NCBI GenBank assembly: GCA_024305745.1
Contig: JAHRBS010000006.1
Span: forward strand, 2,110,501 to 2,174,500
Length of the DNA stretch: 64,000 nucleotides
DNA from: Polyporus tsugae
Taxonomy: Eukaryota; Basidiomycota; Agaricomycetes; Polyporales; Polyporaceae
Reading direction: 5' to 3'
Shown piece by piece: positions 33,233 through 44,560 of this stretch. A program made the translations under genes and the position numbers. The notes under the pieces were generated by a model, which saw only the letters and a program-made list of their open reading frames with translations, had not been told where the DNA came from and made no database searches. Every line of letters begins with the position of its first letter. Position 1 is the first letter of the stretch.

Positions 33233-35362
33233 ATGACGTTCCAGTCCCCCCTCCTGCTCCTGGCCGTCGGTGCCGTTCTGCTCCTCCTCGTGCAGAGGTT
33301 GAAGAAACGCTCATCCCCGCCGCTTCCGCCTGGTCCGCCAGCGCTGCCGCTCATCGGCAACGTACTCGACGTGCCCACCGACGGGCCTGCAGGCTTTCGT
33401 GACTTGTCCACAAAATATGGTGTGTCCACTCATTAGCCATAATACATTAATAATGTTGACCCCTTGTTTCAGGCGATATCGTGCACCTTGATGTCGCTGG
33501 CCAACCCATGATCGTCCTCGGATCGCAAGAAGCAGCCTCGGACCTCCTCGAGAAGAGGTCCTCGAACTACTCAGACCGGGCCCCCTCCCCCATGGTCGAC
33601 ATGTGCGTCATCCTCCTCGCCTTTCTCTCCGCGCGATTTGCTCAGGGACGAAGCTATCGTCCGCCAGTGCCGGATTTGGCTGGGCATTCACCGTGCGGGG
33701 CTACGGCTCGTTCTGGCGGCGCAGCAGACGCGCCTTCCACCAGTTCTTCAACCAGACAGCCGTGCAGAACTACACCGCCGACCACCGCCTTGAGGCCCAC
33801 CGTCTTGTGATGCGCCTCATTGACAAACCGGAGGCGTTCGTGCATCACATCAGGCAGTAAGTCACCTTGCCCCACCCTCGTCTGCTGCTTGTCACGCGGG
33901 CTGACGCGTGGCCGCAGCCTGTTCGGGTCCTCCATCATGCGGGTCGTGTACGGTATCGAGGTCGACGAAGAGCCAGTCGATTATCTCAAGATGGCAGAAG
34001 ACACGATGACGATTTTCTCCGAGGCGTTCCAGCCGGGCAAGTACCTCATCGAGACCCTTCCGTTCCTTCGCTACCTGCCTTCCTGGGTTCCTGGGGCGAC
34101 AGTGAAGCGCAAAGGTGTGGCCTGGCGGCCAGTGGTATGGAAGCTCGTCGAGGAGCCCTGGAAGTTTGTCATGGCTGCGATGGTAAGCACATTCCCACAC
34201 CTTCGCCGCCAGGCACCACGGTTCCACGGTGTACTCACGAGATTGTGGTCACAATGTGTAGAAGGAGGGTACGGCTCGTCCGTCGATGGCGTCTTCCCTG
34301 ATGGTTGACGTGCCCCAATCGTATGGCGAGAGCGACGAGGTGTCCGAAGAGGAAGACATCTACCGCGGTGCCACCGCCACAGCATACGCAGGTGAGCACA
34401 ATCACTCTATCAAGCTCTGATAGGAATGCCTTGAGCCGACGTGAGAAAACAGGTGGAGCGGATACGGTAAGAATGCCACAACGCGAGCAGTTCAATGGAA
34501 GTTGACATCATATCAAGACACTATCCACAGTTCAAACCTTCTTCCTCGCGATGGCGGCCCATTCGGAAGTGCTGAAGAAAGCGCAAGCCGAGCTCGACGC
34601 AGTCGTGGGGCCACACCGACTCCCAGAGTTCGAGGACATGAAGTCGCTCCCATACATCTGTGCCATTGTCAAGGAGCTACTTCGGTGGCGCGTCGTCGTT
34701 CCTCTCGGAGTCCCGCACCGTACCGTGGAGGACGACGAATACCGCGGATATTTTATCCCGAAGGGCTCCTTGCTTGTGTCCAACATTTGGTGAGCGTCCA
34801 TAGCAGGCCGCACTGTTCCGGACTTGAGCCTGATCTTCGTGGCTATCGCCGCATCAGGGCGATCTCGCGCGATCCGAACGTCTACAACGACCCAGACGCC
34901 TTCATGCCCGAACGGTTCCTTAAAGACGGCGAGTTGGATCCAGGCGTGCGCGACCCTGCCACGTTCTCGTTTGGATACGGACGGCGGTAGGTCTTCGTCC
35001 CTTTTTCCAATTCCACCTTTCGTTCCAAGTGTACTGAATCTGCGCGCCTTCGCGTCAGGATTTGCCCGGGAAGGCATTACGCGACTTCGGTCCTGTTCAT
35101 GGTCGCCGCCACTGTCCTGCACACGATGTCAATCACTGCACCGCTAGGCGAAGATGGCAATCCAGTCCGCCTGGAAGGGAAGATGACGTATGGGCTCCTT
35201 TCGTGAGTCGCGGACTGTATCCTGTTTCGGTGTTGGATTGTACTTATCCGATGGGACAACAGGTACCCGGAACAGTTCAAATGCGTTATCAAACCAAGGT
35301 CAGACGAGGCTGCGGCGCTCATTAAGGCGAGCTGTGGCAACTTTGAAGGGCTCCGTGAGTAG
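33233..35362 (+). CDS. cytochrome P450 (intact, multi-exon)
   Basis: Starts MTFQSPLLLLAVGAVLLLLVQ, a clear membrane anchor, followed by the hinge PPLPPGPPALPLIGNVLD. Exons join in frame through HLDVAGQPMIVLGS, FWRRSRRAFHQFFN, PGKYLIETLPFLRYLPSWVPGA, GGADT on a 14-base micro-exon (34453-34466), KELLRW, MPERFLKDGEL, FGYGRRICPGRHYATS and a last exon EQFKCVIKPRSDEAAAL ending with TAG at 35360-35362. The product is about 520 residues, with no lesion. Closest in layout to the other P450s of this block. Likely ER-anchored and dependent on a P450 reductase encoded elsewhere; substrate unknown, terpenoid by context. Confidence 0.9.
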
Positions 35363-35595
35363 ATTGTTTCGCAAGAGGAGTTTGCGAGTCCCATAAAATT
35401 AGATGAGCTATACGTAATAAAGTTAATCTCGTCCTGCCGCTGGCGTTCATTCCATCGACATGGGAAACGGGTGATACGCATTGACAGCAGAACACGTCCA
35501 CAATATTGATTGAATCGGCGTGAACATTTCTTTCTTTATTTGACCCACTGACTACACGCCACGCACTGTGCAAATACCATCGCGTTTCCTGGGGG

Positions 35596-36510
35596 TCACG
35601 GCCATGTCAAGAATCTGGTCGTCCGCCTTCGGTCGTCATCCGAACCACCGCGCACGGGCACCATGAACACCGTATCCTTGCGCCCCTTCCTCTTGAGCGG
35701 GCACGTGTACCCCTCCTTCAGAACAAACTTCTCCTCCCCCAGAAGGATAGACTCAGGCGCGAGCCCAACGGCCTTCTCGATCGAGAACACCCGAGCGAGC
35801 GCGGAACGCGGCCATGCCCCAGCCCAGAGCTCGAACTCGAATGGTGAGTTGACGGGATAGCCCGTGTCGTTGTAGACGAAGTCAAGGCAGTACACTTGCT
35901 CAGAGGGGTCCCCAGGGAAGAGCCGGACGGAGAAGTCGCTGTCTGGGATCGCATGGATGATGACGCCGCCTGCCAGTGAGGGATCCTTGAGACCGGATGT
36001 GGGCTTCAGCTGGTGAGGAAAACGAGTCAGCGAGCACGCACCCCGTTGAGTTGTTCGGCTGGGCCATCGAGGGTATCGCCGAGGTAGTATGCAGCAGGGC
36101 ATCGGCCAGGTCCAGCCTTCCCCCGGCAGGCTCGGAAGCGAAGAGGTTGTCGATATGAGGGTAGACTTCTTCATCGGAGGAGAACGACCGGAGCGTGTCG
36201 GTGTCGATTTCGCTGAGGATGAATATGTAATATCCATTCGAGGGAAACCGTACGCTGGGACCCGCTGACGGCAAAGGCCGGTGAGGACATCGCGCATGGT
36301 TGGGCCCGGGTTGGGCCCTGGCAAGGGTAGAACGCGGGGACAATAGCAGCTGCCATTTCTATAGCTCATTGGAGTCCGAAAGTCAGCTCGGAAAGAGGGT
36401 GAGTATGGGAAGCCATACCGTCTTAGAACGCGGAGTTGTATTACTGGACGTGAGCCACTGTCGAGGATAGGCCTAGAGATGCTGCTGGGATGATGAAATT
36501 TAAACGACAT
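35596..36510 (-). CDS. unrecognised protein, two or more exons
   Basis: I do not recognise this family. Two stretches look strongly coding: an upstream one containing GPSVRFPSNGYYIFILSEID, SDEEVYPHIDNLFASEP and DLADALLHTTSAIPSM, and a downstream one with KDPSLAGGVIIHAIPDSDF, RLFPGDPSEQVYCLDFVYND, FELWAGAWPRSALARVF and a basic end, stopping at 35596-35598. They lie in different frames and must be joined by an intron around 36000-36040. The start at 36510 (MSFKFHHPSS) is a guess. There is no signal peptide or membrane helix in the clear parts. It sits between two P450s on the opposite strand; nothing ties it to their chemistry. Confidence 0.5.
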   Translation of the reverse strand: MSFKFHHPSSISRPILDSGSRPVIQLRVLRRYGFPYSPSFRADFRTPMSYRNGSCYCPRVLPLPGPNPGPTMRDVLTGLCRQRVPAYGFPRMDITYSSSAKSTPTRSGRSPPMKKSTLISTTSSLPSLPGEGWTWPMPCCILPRRYPRWPSRTTQRGACSLTRFPHQLKPTSGLKDPSLAGGVIIHAIPDSDFSVRLFPGDPSEQVYCLDFVYNDTGYPVNSPFEFELWAGAWPRSALARVFSIEKAVGLAPESILLGEEKFVLKEGYTCPLKRKGRKDTVFMVPVRGGSDDDRRRTTRFLTWP

Positions 36511-37630
36511 TGCGAATGAAAGCTCGGCCTTCCGATATCTGATCCCAATGCGCACAACCATCTGCTACGAGTTCAAGGTGCGCTGCGGCACGAATGACAA
36601 CAAAGAGTGGAGACAACGCAAGAACAAACCAAGGCTTAAAGTTTTCAGAGGTATAATAGGGATCGGTATCGGATACGCCGGCTTAACACTGCATTGTCAG
36701 TACACCAAGCCGGAGCCCAGCTTAAGTTGGGGCTCAAGTACACGTGTGGCTGCCCACCGTCGTGCTGTATGCAAGGCTGAAGTTCTGAAAAGGACGAATG
36801 AAACGTGAGCTAGGGAGTGGGAGGAGCAACGCGCCAGGTGGCGGACTCAGGGTGGGTGCCAGGCCATGGGGGTGGCGGGACAAGCCGTGGGAAGTTCACG
36901 CTGGCTAGTGGCACTGGCACAGCAAGTCGCACTGGCAAATCCTCGTCAGTCCTGCTTCTCCAGCTCCGGGAACCAAGACCGTCTCTGCCACTATCCCTTG
37001 TCGACTAGTCCTCAGGATAATCCTCCTGATGTCCTTTTCCATTCATCGCTCGAGGGACTCTACCTTGTCCGATAGTATCCATCGTAGATACTCAGTCGGC
37101 ATTCGGGAAACTTATGCGCCGTCTCAGAACCCAATGCCCGGTCTTCTGCGCGGGGCCTATAATAACTTTGACATCGGATTAGATGTATATATGCCGCATA
37201 CCCCGTGAGTCCTTCTGGAAAACTTTAACTTTGACCAGGCAAATGCTGGGAGTTCACTCGCGGTGATAACCATGGGCAGCACGGCGGGCTTTTTCTTGCG
37301 TACTAGTTTATGTATGTCTCTCCATCGTCTTTCCGTTTCAATAATTTCGCTAATCTGTCGAAATGGATCCATCTCTTTCGTCCCAGTACCCCAGCCAAGG
37401 TCTGGGTATAACGACGCCGGTATTACACCGTTCTACTGATGCGGCTACTACCATTAGAATCACATTGCATTGACGTTCAGTCTGGCGCGTTATCTCATCC
37501 AACGCTCCACTGGATGAGCGGGTACTAAAGTCGCCGTAATGTACCTTCTTGGGAACAGATGAGAACGCCTTTGAAGATCTAGTTTGCGAATTCCTGCTGT
37601 ACATTTGAAGCCGAAGGCCCTCAAGGCTCA
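36511..37630. other. intergenic region upstream of the broken P450
   Basis: About 1.1 kb, no gene recognised. It contains GC-rich repeats of GTGGC-like words at 36850-36930 and the promoter of the P450 pseudogene. Confidence 0.35.
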
Positions 37631-37636
37631 TATACA

Positions 37637-37643
37637 TATAAGG
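37637..37643 (+). promoter_or_regulatory. TATA-like box of the broken P450
   Basis: TATAAGG within CATATACATATAAGG, 49 bases upstream of the ATG at 37686. The promoter still looks intact although the gene is not. Confidence 0.45.
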
Positions 37644-37685
37644 TGGTCACCAACACCCTGAGGCAAACTCTCTCCTCTTCCCGCC

Positions 37686-39832
37686 ATGGCTACCGACTAT
37701 CCATTCGGCTCCGTCTTTCGGATTGCGACGCCACTGTTTCAATTGTTCATCGTTGCATCCACTCTCGTCATCACCTTCTCCATCGCGCAATATCTCCGCC
37801 AGACGTATGGAAAGCGGCTCCCTCTTCCCCCCGACCCTCGTCCTCTTCCAGTCATCGGAAACCTCTTCGACATCTCGAAGACATTCTCCGCCCGCGAGTA
37901 TCCCGAGTTATCCAATAAATACGGTATGTCCTAGTCTCTGGGTACAGCTGTTCGATCTGCTAACGGATCACTCTGATCCAACCCATAGGTGACGTCGTCT
38001 ACCTCAGCGCCCTTGGCCAGCGCATTATCGTCCTAGGCTCATTGGAGGCGGCTAATGGGCTCCTGGACAGACGATCTGCAAAGTACTCCGGAAAACCATA
38101 TTCAGCGATGAGCGAGTTGTACGTATGAGCAGATTTCTGGTGCCGTTTATCGTGCTTACGGGCTGAACTCCTGAAGAATCCAACTCGAGTGGAGCGTCGC
38201 CCTTCAAAGCAGCAGCGGAGAAATGTGGCGCAAGCAGCGCCGAGGGCTTCACAAGTTTTTCAGCGTCACTTCAGCCGCGCAATGGAACGACATGCAGGAG
38301 AGTAGCGCCGCCAGTTTGCTCACGCTGCTTCTCGAAGACCCTCAAAGGTTCTCCGAGCATGTCCAATTGTACGTCTGCTACCATCGCTACTGTACGGCAT
38401 TCTGATTGGTTTTTGTTGGATAGCAATGCGAGTCGCCTACGGAATCTCACCCAAAGATCAACATGACGAGGCTCTCGCGCTCGCTATGGAGGGAGTAAAG
38501 ATCTTCACGGAAGCTTTTGTCCCAGGGAAATACCTGGTCGAGAGCTTCCCTATTCTTTAGTACATCCCTCCGTGGTTCCCTGGCGCAGGTTTCCGGAGGC
38601 TGCAAGATGGAGGCATACATACGAACTTGTTCGGAATAAGTCGTTTGACAAGTCTGTTGCTAGAATGGTGAGCGGCTCGTTTTCGACCTATTGGGAAGGT
38701 CCCTGACTTCTCGACTTCCGCAGCGCAAGGGTTCGTTTGAGCACTCCATGGTCACAGCCATGGTCACAGCCATGGTCAAAGAGGCGGAAGAGGAAGGGAC
38801 TTTTTCGCCTCAAGACGACGCTGTTGTACGGGGCGTTTCAGTCTCTGTACATCTCGGTACGCCGTCCTCCACGCCTCACGACTGTATGGAGCTCACACGA
38901 TATACCCGCGGTCCTCCTCAAGGGGGAGCCGATACTGTAAGTGTTTGGTACCGCGCAGAATACTTACTTTGCCGCCTCACTTATCCATTCGTTACAGACT
39001 CTAGCAACAATCCGGGTGTTCTTCCTTGCCATGACGCTCAACGCAGAAGCGCAGAAGCGAGCGCACGCCGAACTCGACGTAGTGATCGGTTCAGATCGTC
39101 TTCCTTCCCTTCGCGACCGCGAATTTCTCCCTACGTTGGGGCCCTAGTGATGGAGTGCCACCGGTGGCACCCGATCCTGCCCCTCGCGCTGCCCCGCACA
39201 TACACGGGCGAAGACGATGATGAGTACAATGGGTACCGCATCCCGAAGGGCTCGATCCGAGTCCTGGCAAACACATGGTACGCTTCGTCGCTTCCGAAGA
39301 TGCAGAGCAGTACCGAGGGAGAGCCCCTTTAGGGCATTCGCTCATGACCCGCATAACTACCCCGGCCCGGAGAGGTTCATGCCCGAGCAGTACCTGACTG
39401 GCGAGGGCAAGCTGAACCCTGACGTTCGTGACCCCCGCACGTTCACGTTCGGATACGGGCGAAGGTGAGTCACCTTGTGTTCTGTCTTCGTGACAATGAA
39501 CCAGTAAGCCGGATGCTCATCTCGCGATGCAGGGTCTGCCCGGGGAAGCGTGACTTCGGTGACGCAGCCGTTTGGATTACGATGGCGTCTGTCCTGCATA
39601 CCTTCAACATCGACCCCCCTCTCAACGAGAAGGGCGAAACCATTGACCTCATCTCATCCGCAAGTTTCATGAAGGCGTCTTGTCGTAAGTTGTCGAGGTT
39701 GATTTGGCTGCAGCGCTTGCACTCAAAACTGATACCATTACTCGACACAGTGCGCCGGAGGCTTTCCAGTGTAGGATTGGCACGCCCCAGTCTTCCACAG
39801 CGGAAGCCCTGATCCGCCAAACCGCAGCTTGA
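37686..39832 (+). pseudogene. cytochrome P450 pseudogene (stop plus frame shifts)
   Basis: Full-length copy with anchor (MATDYPFGSVFRI), hinge PLPPDPRPLPVIGNLFD, MWRKQRRGLHKFF, GGADT on a 14-base micro-exon (38933-38946), FMPEQYL, FGYGRRVCPGKRDFGDAA and a last exon ending TGA at 39830-39832. Damage: the start of the fourth large exon lacks about five codons before MRVAYGIS; an in-frame TAG at 38558-38560 splits SFPIL from YIPPWFPGAG; about 50 bases later the frame shifts into RWRHTYELVRNKSFD; a further shift lies between REFL and PYVGALVME near 39125. A 12-base tandem repeat (38747-38782) adds extra Met-Val-Thr-Ala units. The hinge has PPDP where relatives have PPGP, and the heme-loop tail is divergent (KRDFGD). 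Not functional as one polypeptide. Confidence 0.82.
38747..38782 (+). repeat. 12-base tandem repeat inside the P450 pseudogene
   Basis: Two exact copies of CATGGTCACAGC followed by a partial third (CATGGTCA). In frame it encodes repeated Met-Val-Thr-Ala. The related intact P450s do not have it. Probably replication slippage. Confidence 0.75.
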
Positions 39833-40520
39833 TCAAGGGTGGAAGCTAAGAACGCTGGATAGGTGTGTTTGTGTTTTTCGTTCGCGAATAGGTTCCGAAG
39901 GCTCAGTTACTGTTGCTCTCCTCGTCGTTCTGTGTGTTCTCTTGTTGATGTGCCTTGTACTCCAGTCCAGTATGTAGTATGTACTCCCTTTTCAGAGGCC
40001 TGCGAGCCATATGAACCCCGGTCTGATACTTGAGCCGTTTACTCCTCAGTAGCCAGTGGGCACAATGGTCTTCGGACGAACTCGTGATTAGTACATGGCG
40101 ACGGGGTGCTAATCATCTCCTGCGCAGCTCCGCTTCAGACCGCTGCGCTCGCGACGTCACACCCTTCCTCGGTCGCAAGTAGATTGCACTCCCGCAGCAG
40201 CCATACGCATGGTCAAACGAGCGTGATCCTATTAGTCGTACACCGGCGATATGTAGTCGCCCGCATAGAGTACAGTATGAGTCTACAAACGATTGAACGC
40301 CCCGGCGCACCTCGGCCAGTTCCAGGGCCTGCCGCCTCCGACTTCCTCCCTCCCGAATAATAACTTAAGTAAACGGCGTGTCCGAGTCACGCAAAGCATG
40401 GAAGCTGGGTCTTGGGGCATAAGTGGGCAACGTCAACGTGGGTATAGAAGCACGACCGGCCTGAGCCAGGCGCAGCGAACGAGGATGGGAATCATGGGAT
40501 CATGCACATGGTGGCGTGCG
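39833..40520. other. intergenic region, no gene seen
   Basis: Convergent 3' space between the P450 pseudogene and the membrane-protein gene. No coding signal recognised. Confidence 0.4.
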
Positions 40521-42815
40521 TCAAACGGGGAGCACGCGCTGCAGGTCCTTGGCGCTGTCCGCGGTGGGGAGGCCGCCCTCGAGCGTCTTCTGGTCCCAGT
40601 GGAGGTCGTGGTCGGTCTCGAGCTCCGTCGTCATTTTGATGTTGATCATCGAAGGGGGTCCTTCGGGAACCTGGCGGAGCGCGGGTGGCGCGTCAATATC
40701 CGTACAAATCTTTACGTTTCGTCGTCGAGGAGACCGCAGCCAGAACAGACAAAGTAGGGAGAACGGCTTACTTACCTGGGGCACGTTCCATGTCTCGGCA
40801 GCAGCGCGGCGTGTGGCGCGCTCGATGAAGTTGAGGCCGATCGACCCGTCGAAGGAGATGTTGCCGGGTTTCGCCTCTCGAGAGTTGAGCCTTTTCCACA
40901 TGGAATCGGTCAGAGAACGGCCAACGGTGACTTTAGGGATTCGACTTACGCGGCGAGAAGAGAGTTGGCGTAGACTGCGGGGTTAGTGCGAGCGTCAGTA
41001 CGGGATGGAAGGCGATATGGGGTGACAGGGAACGTACGTCTCGCGGCAATAACGTTGAAGAGAAGGTAGTACGTCGATGTGCCGTTTATGCTCGCCAAAT
41101 TCTAGCACGATGAACGTGAGAACGCCGCTACAGTGATCCGCGGAAACGGCACTTACCACGGCCAACGCGACAATATTGACGATGCTGCGCACTGAGCTAA
41201 GTCGCGATCGATTCAGCGGATGACCAGCTGCTTACCAGTGCAGCAGACCTGATGAAAGCGGTGTCAGTGGATGACCTATGTAGGGATGACATGAGAGACG
41301 CACCGGTATTCACGACGTAGATCACGAACAGGTCGAGCTTCGATTCCCTGCTAGTACATCTCAGCATGAGTCTGAAATCCATGTTCCATAGATTTCGACT
41401 TACTTGCTCGTTTCGCACCGCCGGCTGACACGGAGTACAATAAGAAGGGTAATGGAGAACACGAGATCCGCGGCCAGAGGCATGCCCAGGGTGGCAGAGA
41501 TGAGCCACTGGAGGAAACTGATCGGTATCTGGTGCAGGAACGCAGTCAACAAATAGCTCACTTTCTCGTTGTTAAACCCGGTGTAGTTCTGACTGAACCT
41601 GGGGAGGTAGATGCCGATGTCAGTATTCGAACAAACCTAGAGTTTTGGTAGTGCCTACGTCTTCATAGTGATCACTATAAGTAGTACAATTAAGACAGAT
41701 CCAAACGACGAACGACGCAATAGGAAACGCACCGATCGAGAACCCTGCAGAGGGCGATGCAGACGATTAGTACCAAGTGTATATATTCCGGAAGGGGGTG
41801 TGCGAACCTATCTCCGCCATGACAAGGAGAAGCTTCCATGGACGGTGAGCGACATCAACCTTAGATAACATCGAGTAACACATACCGCGAATATAACGAA
41901 TGGGCGGAAACGCGGGCCAGCTACAATCAGTCAGACTCGTATATTCGGAATGCTACTGCGGTCCAACTCACCCAAGTACGCTCGGCGCGCAAAGAAGCTA
42001 AGCAGATTGAGATGAGTGAGTGCGCTTCTTCGACAATCGGAGCAGACCCACAGCTGCGACGAGAATACAATTGTGCTCTGCCCAAGGACCGGAATTAGGC
42101 ACGTATCATCTCGTTTGCATGACGTTGCGGTACTTACGACTACGATTGGAAGCGCCTGTAATAATATTCAAAACGTCAATCGTACGAACTTGTCCTAGGG
42201 ATAGGTTTGCCACGCTGACTCACATCCAATGACCTGCATTATCGGCAAGTCAGTCGGTGAGCATGCTGTGTTGAAAGACCTCTTCTCACCAGACACCGTT
42301 CAAGAACGCCACAGGGTTGAGATAGTTCGTGACAAGGAAGTTGTAGCTATTTGCGAAACGAGTGTTAGCGACTACCACCTGAAAGGGAGGATTACCTCAC
42401 CAAAAGTGCATCGTCAAGACAGTATGGACTGTTTCAAATGTCCTGAAACACGCCGTCAGAAACACGCTCCCCGACAGTGGCGCCATATCAAATCCTACAT
42501 CACCAGGACCACCTGCACACATGTCAACGTAAGGCTCAAAACTGGGGATGAACTAATGGCGCTCACCAAAATCCGGATGAAGACGGCATCGGAAGGGAAT
42601 AGACGAAAGTACCGGTACAACTGATGCACACTCAGACCGTACAGTCTGCGAGGAGGCACATGTCAGTAGGGGCGAAGGCCTAAGGTAGGCAAAATAACAT
42701 ACACGAGACCGAAAAAGGTTCCCAGGAGATCCGCACCGAGCGTTTGGGGGATAATGGTTGCGATGGCTGCGAGAGCCGCATCGTTGACGGTGGTCGAGTT
42801 CGTGGGGCCGCTCAT
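40521..42815 (-). CDS. seven-helix membrane protein, DUF6534-like
   Basis: Many small exons on the minus strand. The first, from 42815, reads MSGPTNSTTVNDAALAAI then TLGADLLGTFFGLVLYGLSV with HQLYRYFRLFPSD, the first helix and loop typical of basidiomycete DUF6534 proteins. Next come VVLVMTFETVHTVLTMHF, CYNFLVTNYLNPVAFLNGVW, a short ALPIVV piece, and FFARRAYLG. The last helix region includes YANSLLAALNSREAKPG, followed by a cytoplasmic tail (FIERATRRAAAETWNVPQ, then VPEGPPSMINIKMTTELETD) and a stop at 40521-40523. Such proteins are plasma- or endomembrane seven-helix proteins of unknown function, many copies per agaricomycete genome. Exons between about 41000 and 42000 were only partly traced. 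A TATATACATATAT run at 42865-42877 lies just upstream. Confidence 0.75.
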
Positions 42816-43462
42816 GGTGGCCGACGGAGGGGGAAAGGCTCTGGACCAAGTCATCGCCCACGGGATATATACATATATTTTGGTCCGGGGGAAGACGCCT
42901 GTGCTGATTCCGCCGTCTTCCTGCGTTGTGAAGTTACATAAGGGAGGAATCGTGGCGTACCGTCCGTGGCATAAACGCAGTCGCTACCCTGCATCTTGTT
43001 CGGGATAGAATGGGGTGCCTTCCTAATCCACGCAACCGGCTCGTGGAATGAGTCCCACCTAAAGTATACAGACTGGTGAGAAGCAGGCCTTCTGACGCTG
43101 GGCCGGCCCCAATGCGAGGAGACGGGGGTGGTTCTGACGGTAAATTGCACCATGGAACCCGGCGAATCAGGACGGCCAAGGCGTTTTTCGTCTTTGCGTT
43201 CCCATGCACTGGTACATACTGACCGGCGGAACAGGGGATACTGTGTCGTGTGTCAGTTTGACCGATGGTGGGAGTCGTGGAACGGGTACGCCGGGTCGGC
43301 CAACGAGGAGCGGAGCGCTAACACCGCGTTAGAGCCGCACAAGTAGGCGTTTACACTTTGTTCCCGACCCTCGTCTTCGTCCCCGTCCTTGCCGCCGGCA
43401 ACGACCCTGTCTTTCATTATCACCTCGCCTCGTTACTACAGCGCCCCGCTTGCCTTTGATTC
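42816..43462. other. divergent promoter region
   Basis: About 650 bp between the divergent DUF6534-like and PEX39-like genes, no other gene seen. It contains TATA-rich sequence near 42865 for the minus-strand gene and a CT-rich stretch near 43360-43440 for the plus-strand gene. Confidence 0.4.
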
Positions 43463-44353
43463 ATGGATGCACAGAACTCCTCAACTCCTTCCGATGATCC
43501 GCTGGGGCGCTTTGCGAGCTACCCCTTCGCCGACGATGCCGAATACCAGGTGTATCCTGCTCCTTTTTAGTTCCTCGTGGATCACAGTAGCTCATACGAT
43601 TGTATGCTTGCAAGCAAGGTCTCACTGGCATCCTGAGCAGCGGTTCATTGGAGGGCAAATCGGAGGAAGCACGGGAGGAGCTCATACTTCGATCCGAGGT
43701 CTTCTACTTCAACCGGTGAGTAATTCCGTCTTCTGGAGATCGGGCACCGGTACCCGACGAATGAAGGTGGTGAAATGGATGTTCGTTGGAGGGAGAGACA
43801 TGCCGTCAGACTCTCTATGCTTCTGCCGTTCAATGCAAGATACCCTTCGTGCGTCAAAGTTCACCGTGATCCCGTCAAGTGTAGTGGATCACCTTTGCGG
43901 TATGGGCCATGTCATGCCTGTTCCCACTTGTCCTCATTTCCGACGCTCGTGGCAACTCGGTGTCCGTTACGCACCGCCCCCCATTCGTCCTCGTATGTAC
44001 TCAAAACACTTCCAGCGTATCTGGCGCATCTCTCGACCTGGATGCAGCACGTGCGTCCAGGACTGAATGTAAACTGGGGATCGGCTTCGTTCCTACTCCG
44101 GCGGCGCCCGCACCTCACCTGCAAGCGGAGGACCAGAAGCAGACCCTGACGTTTGCGCAACTAAAGGAGCTCATCGAACAGGGCAAAACAGACGAAATAC
44201 CGAACAACAAGCTCATACCCAACGTCCTGAGTGTAAGTTCATACCTTAGTCGCTTTGGCCTTCACTCTTAATGGCACCTCTCAGTCCGAAACTCCAAGCG
44301 AATCGAAGACGAGTGTTCGAAAGAAGCCATGGGAAGCGGATGCCACTGCATAG
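43463..44353 (+). CDS. small KPWE-motif protein, PEX39/DUF5572-like
   Basis: Four putative exons give roughly 140 residues. The start is MDAQNSSTPSDDPLGRFASYPF. The second exon (acceptor before CAAGGTCTCACTGG) reads GLTGILSSGSLEGKSEEAREEL. The third, best joined at the GTCCAG acceptor near 44063, gives TECKLGIGFVPTPAAPAP and FAQLKELIEQGKTDEIPNNK. The fourth gives SETPSESKTSVRKKPWEADATA and stops at 44351-44353. A FxQLxxLIExGKxxxIPxNxxIP block followed by a conserved KPWE is what I know from the DUF5572 family, whose yeast and human members were described as PEX39, a cofactor of PEX7 in import of PTS2 cargo into peroxisomes. The long third intron (about 340 bases) may hide another exon. Function is by family resemblance only. 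Confidence 0.68.
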
Positions 44354-44560
44354 GATTGTTATGGGAAGTATATATTCTAGGATGTATGATAAGTATATGA
44401 AAAGTCGTAACGTCCTCGATGCCAGTCGATTGTCGGTCTTGTGGTCTTATCGTCAAGCGCTACCACATGGTACCCCTATATCATTGAGTTGTGAGTACGG
44501 ATCGTCTCATAATGAACATGCTGAAAACCGCGCCCACCTTTGATAAGTACCACCACAGCC

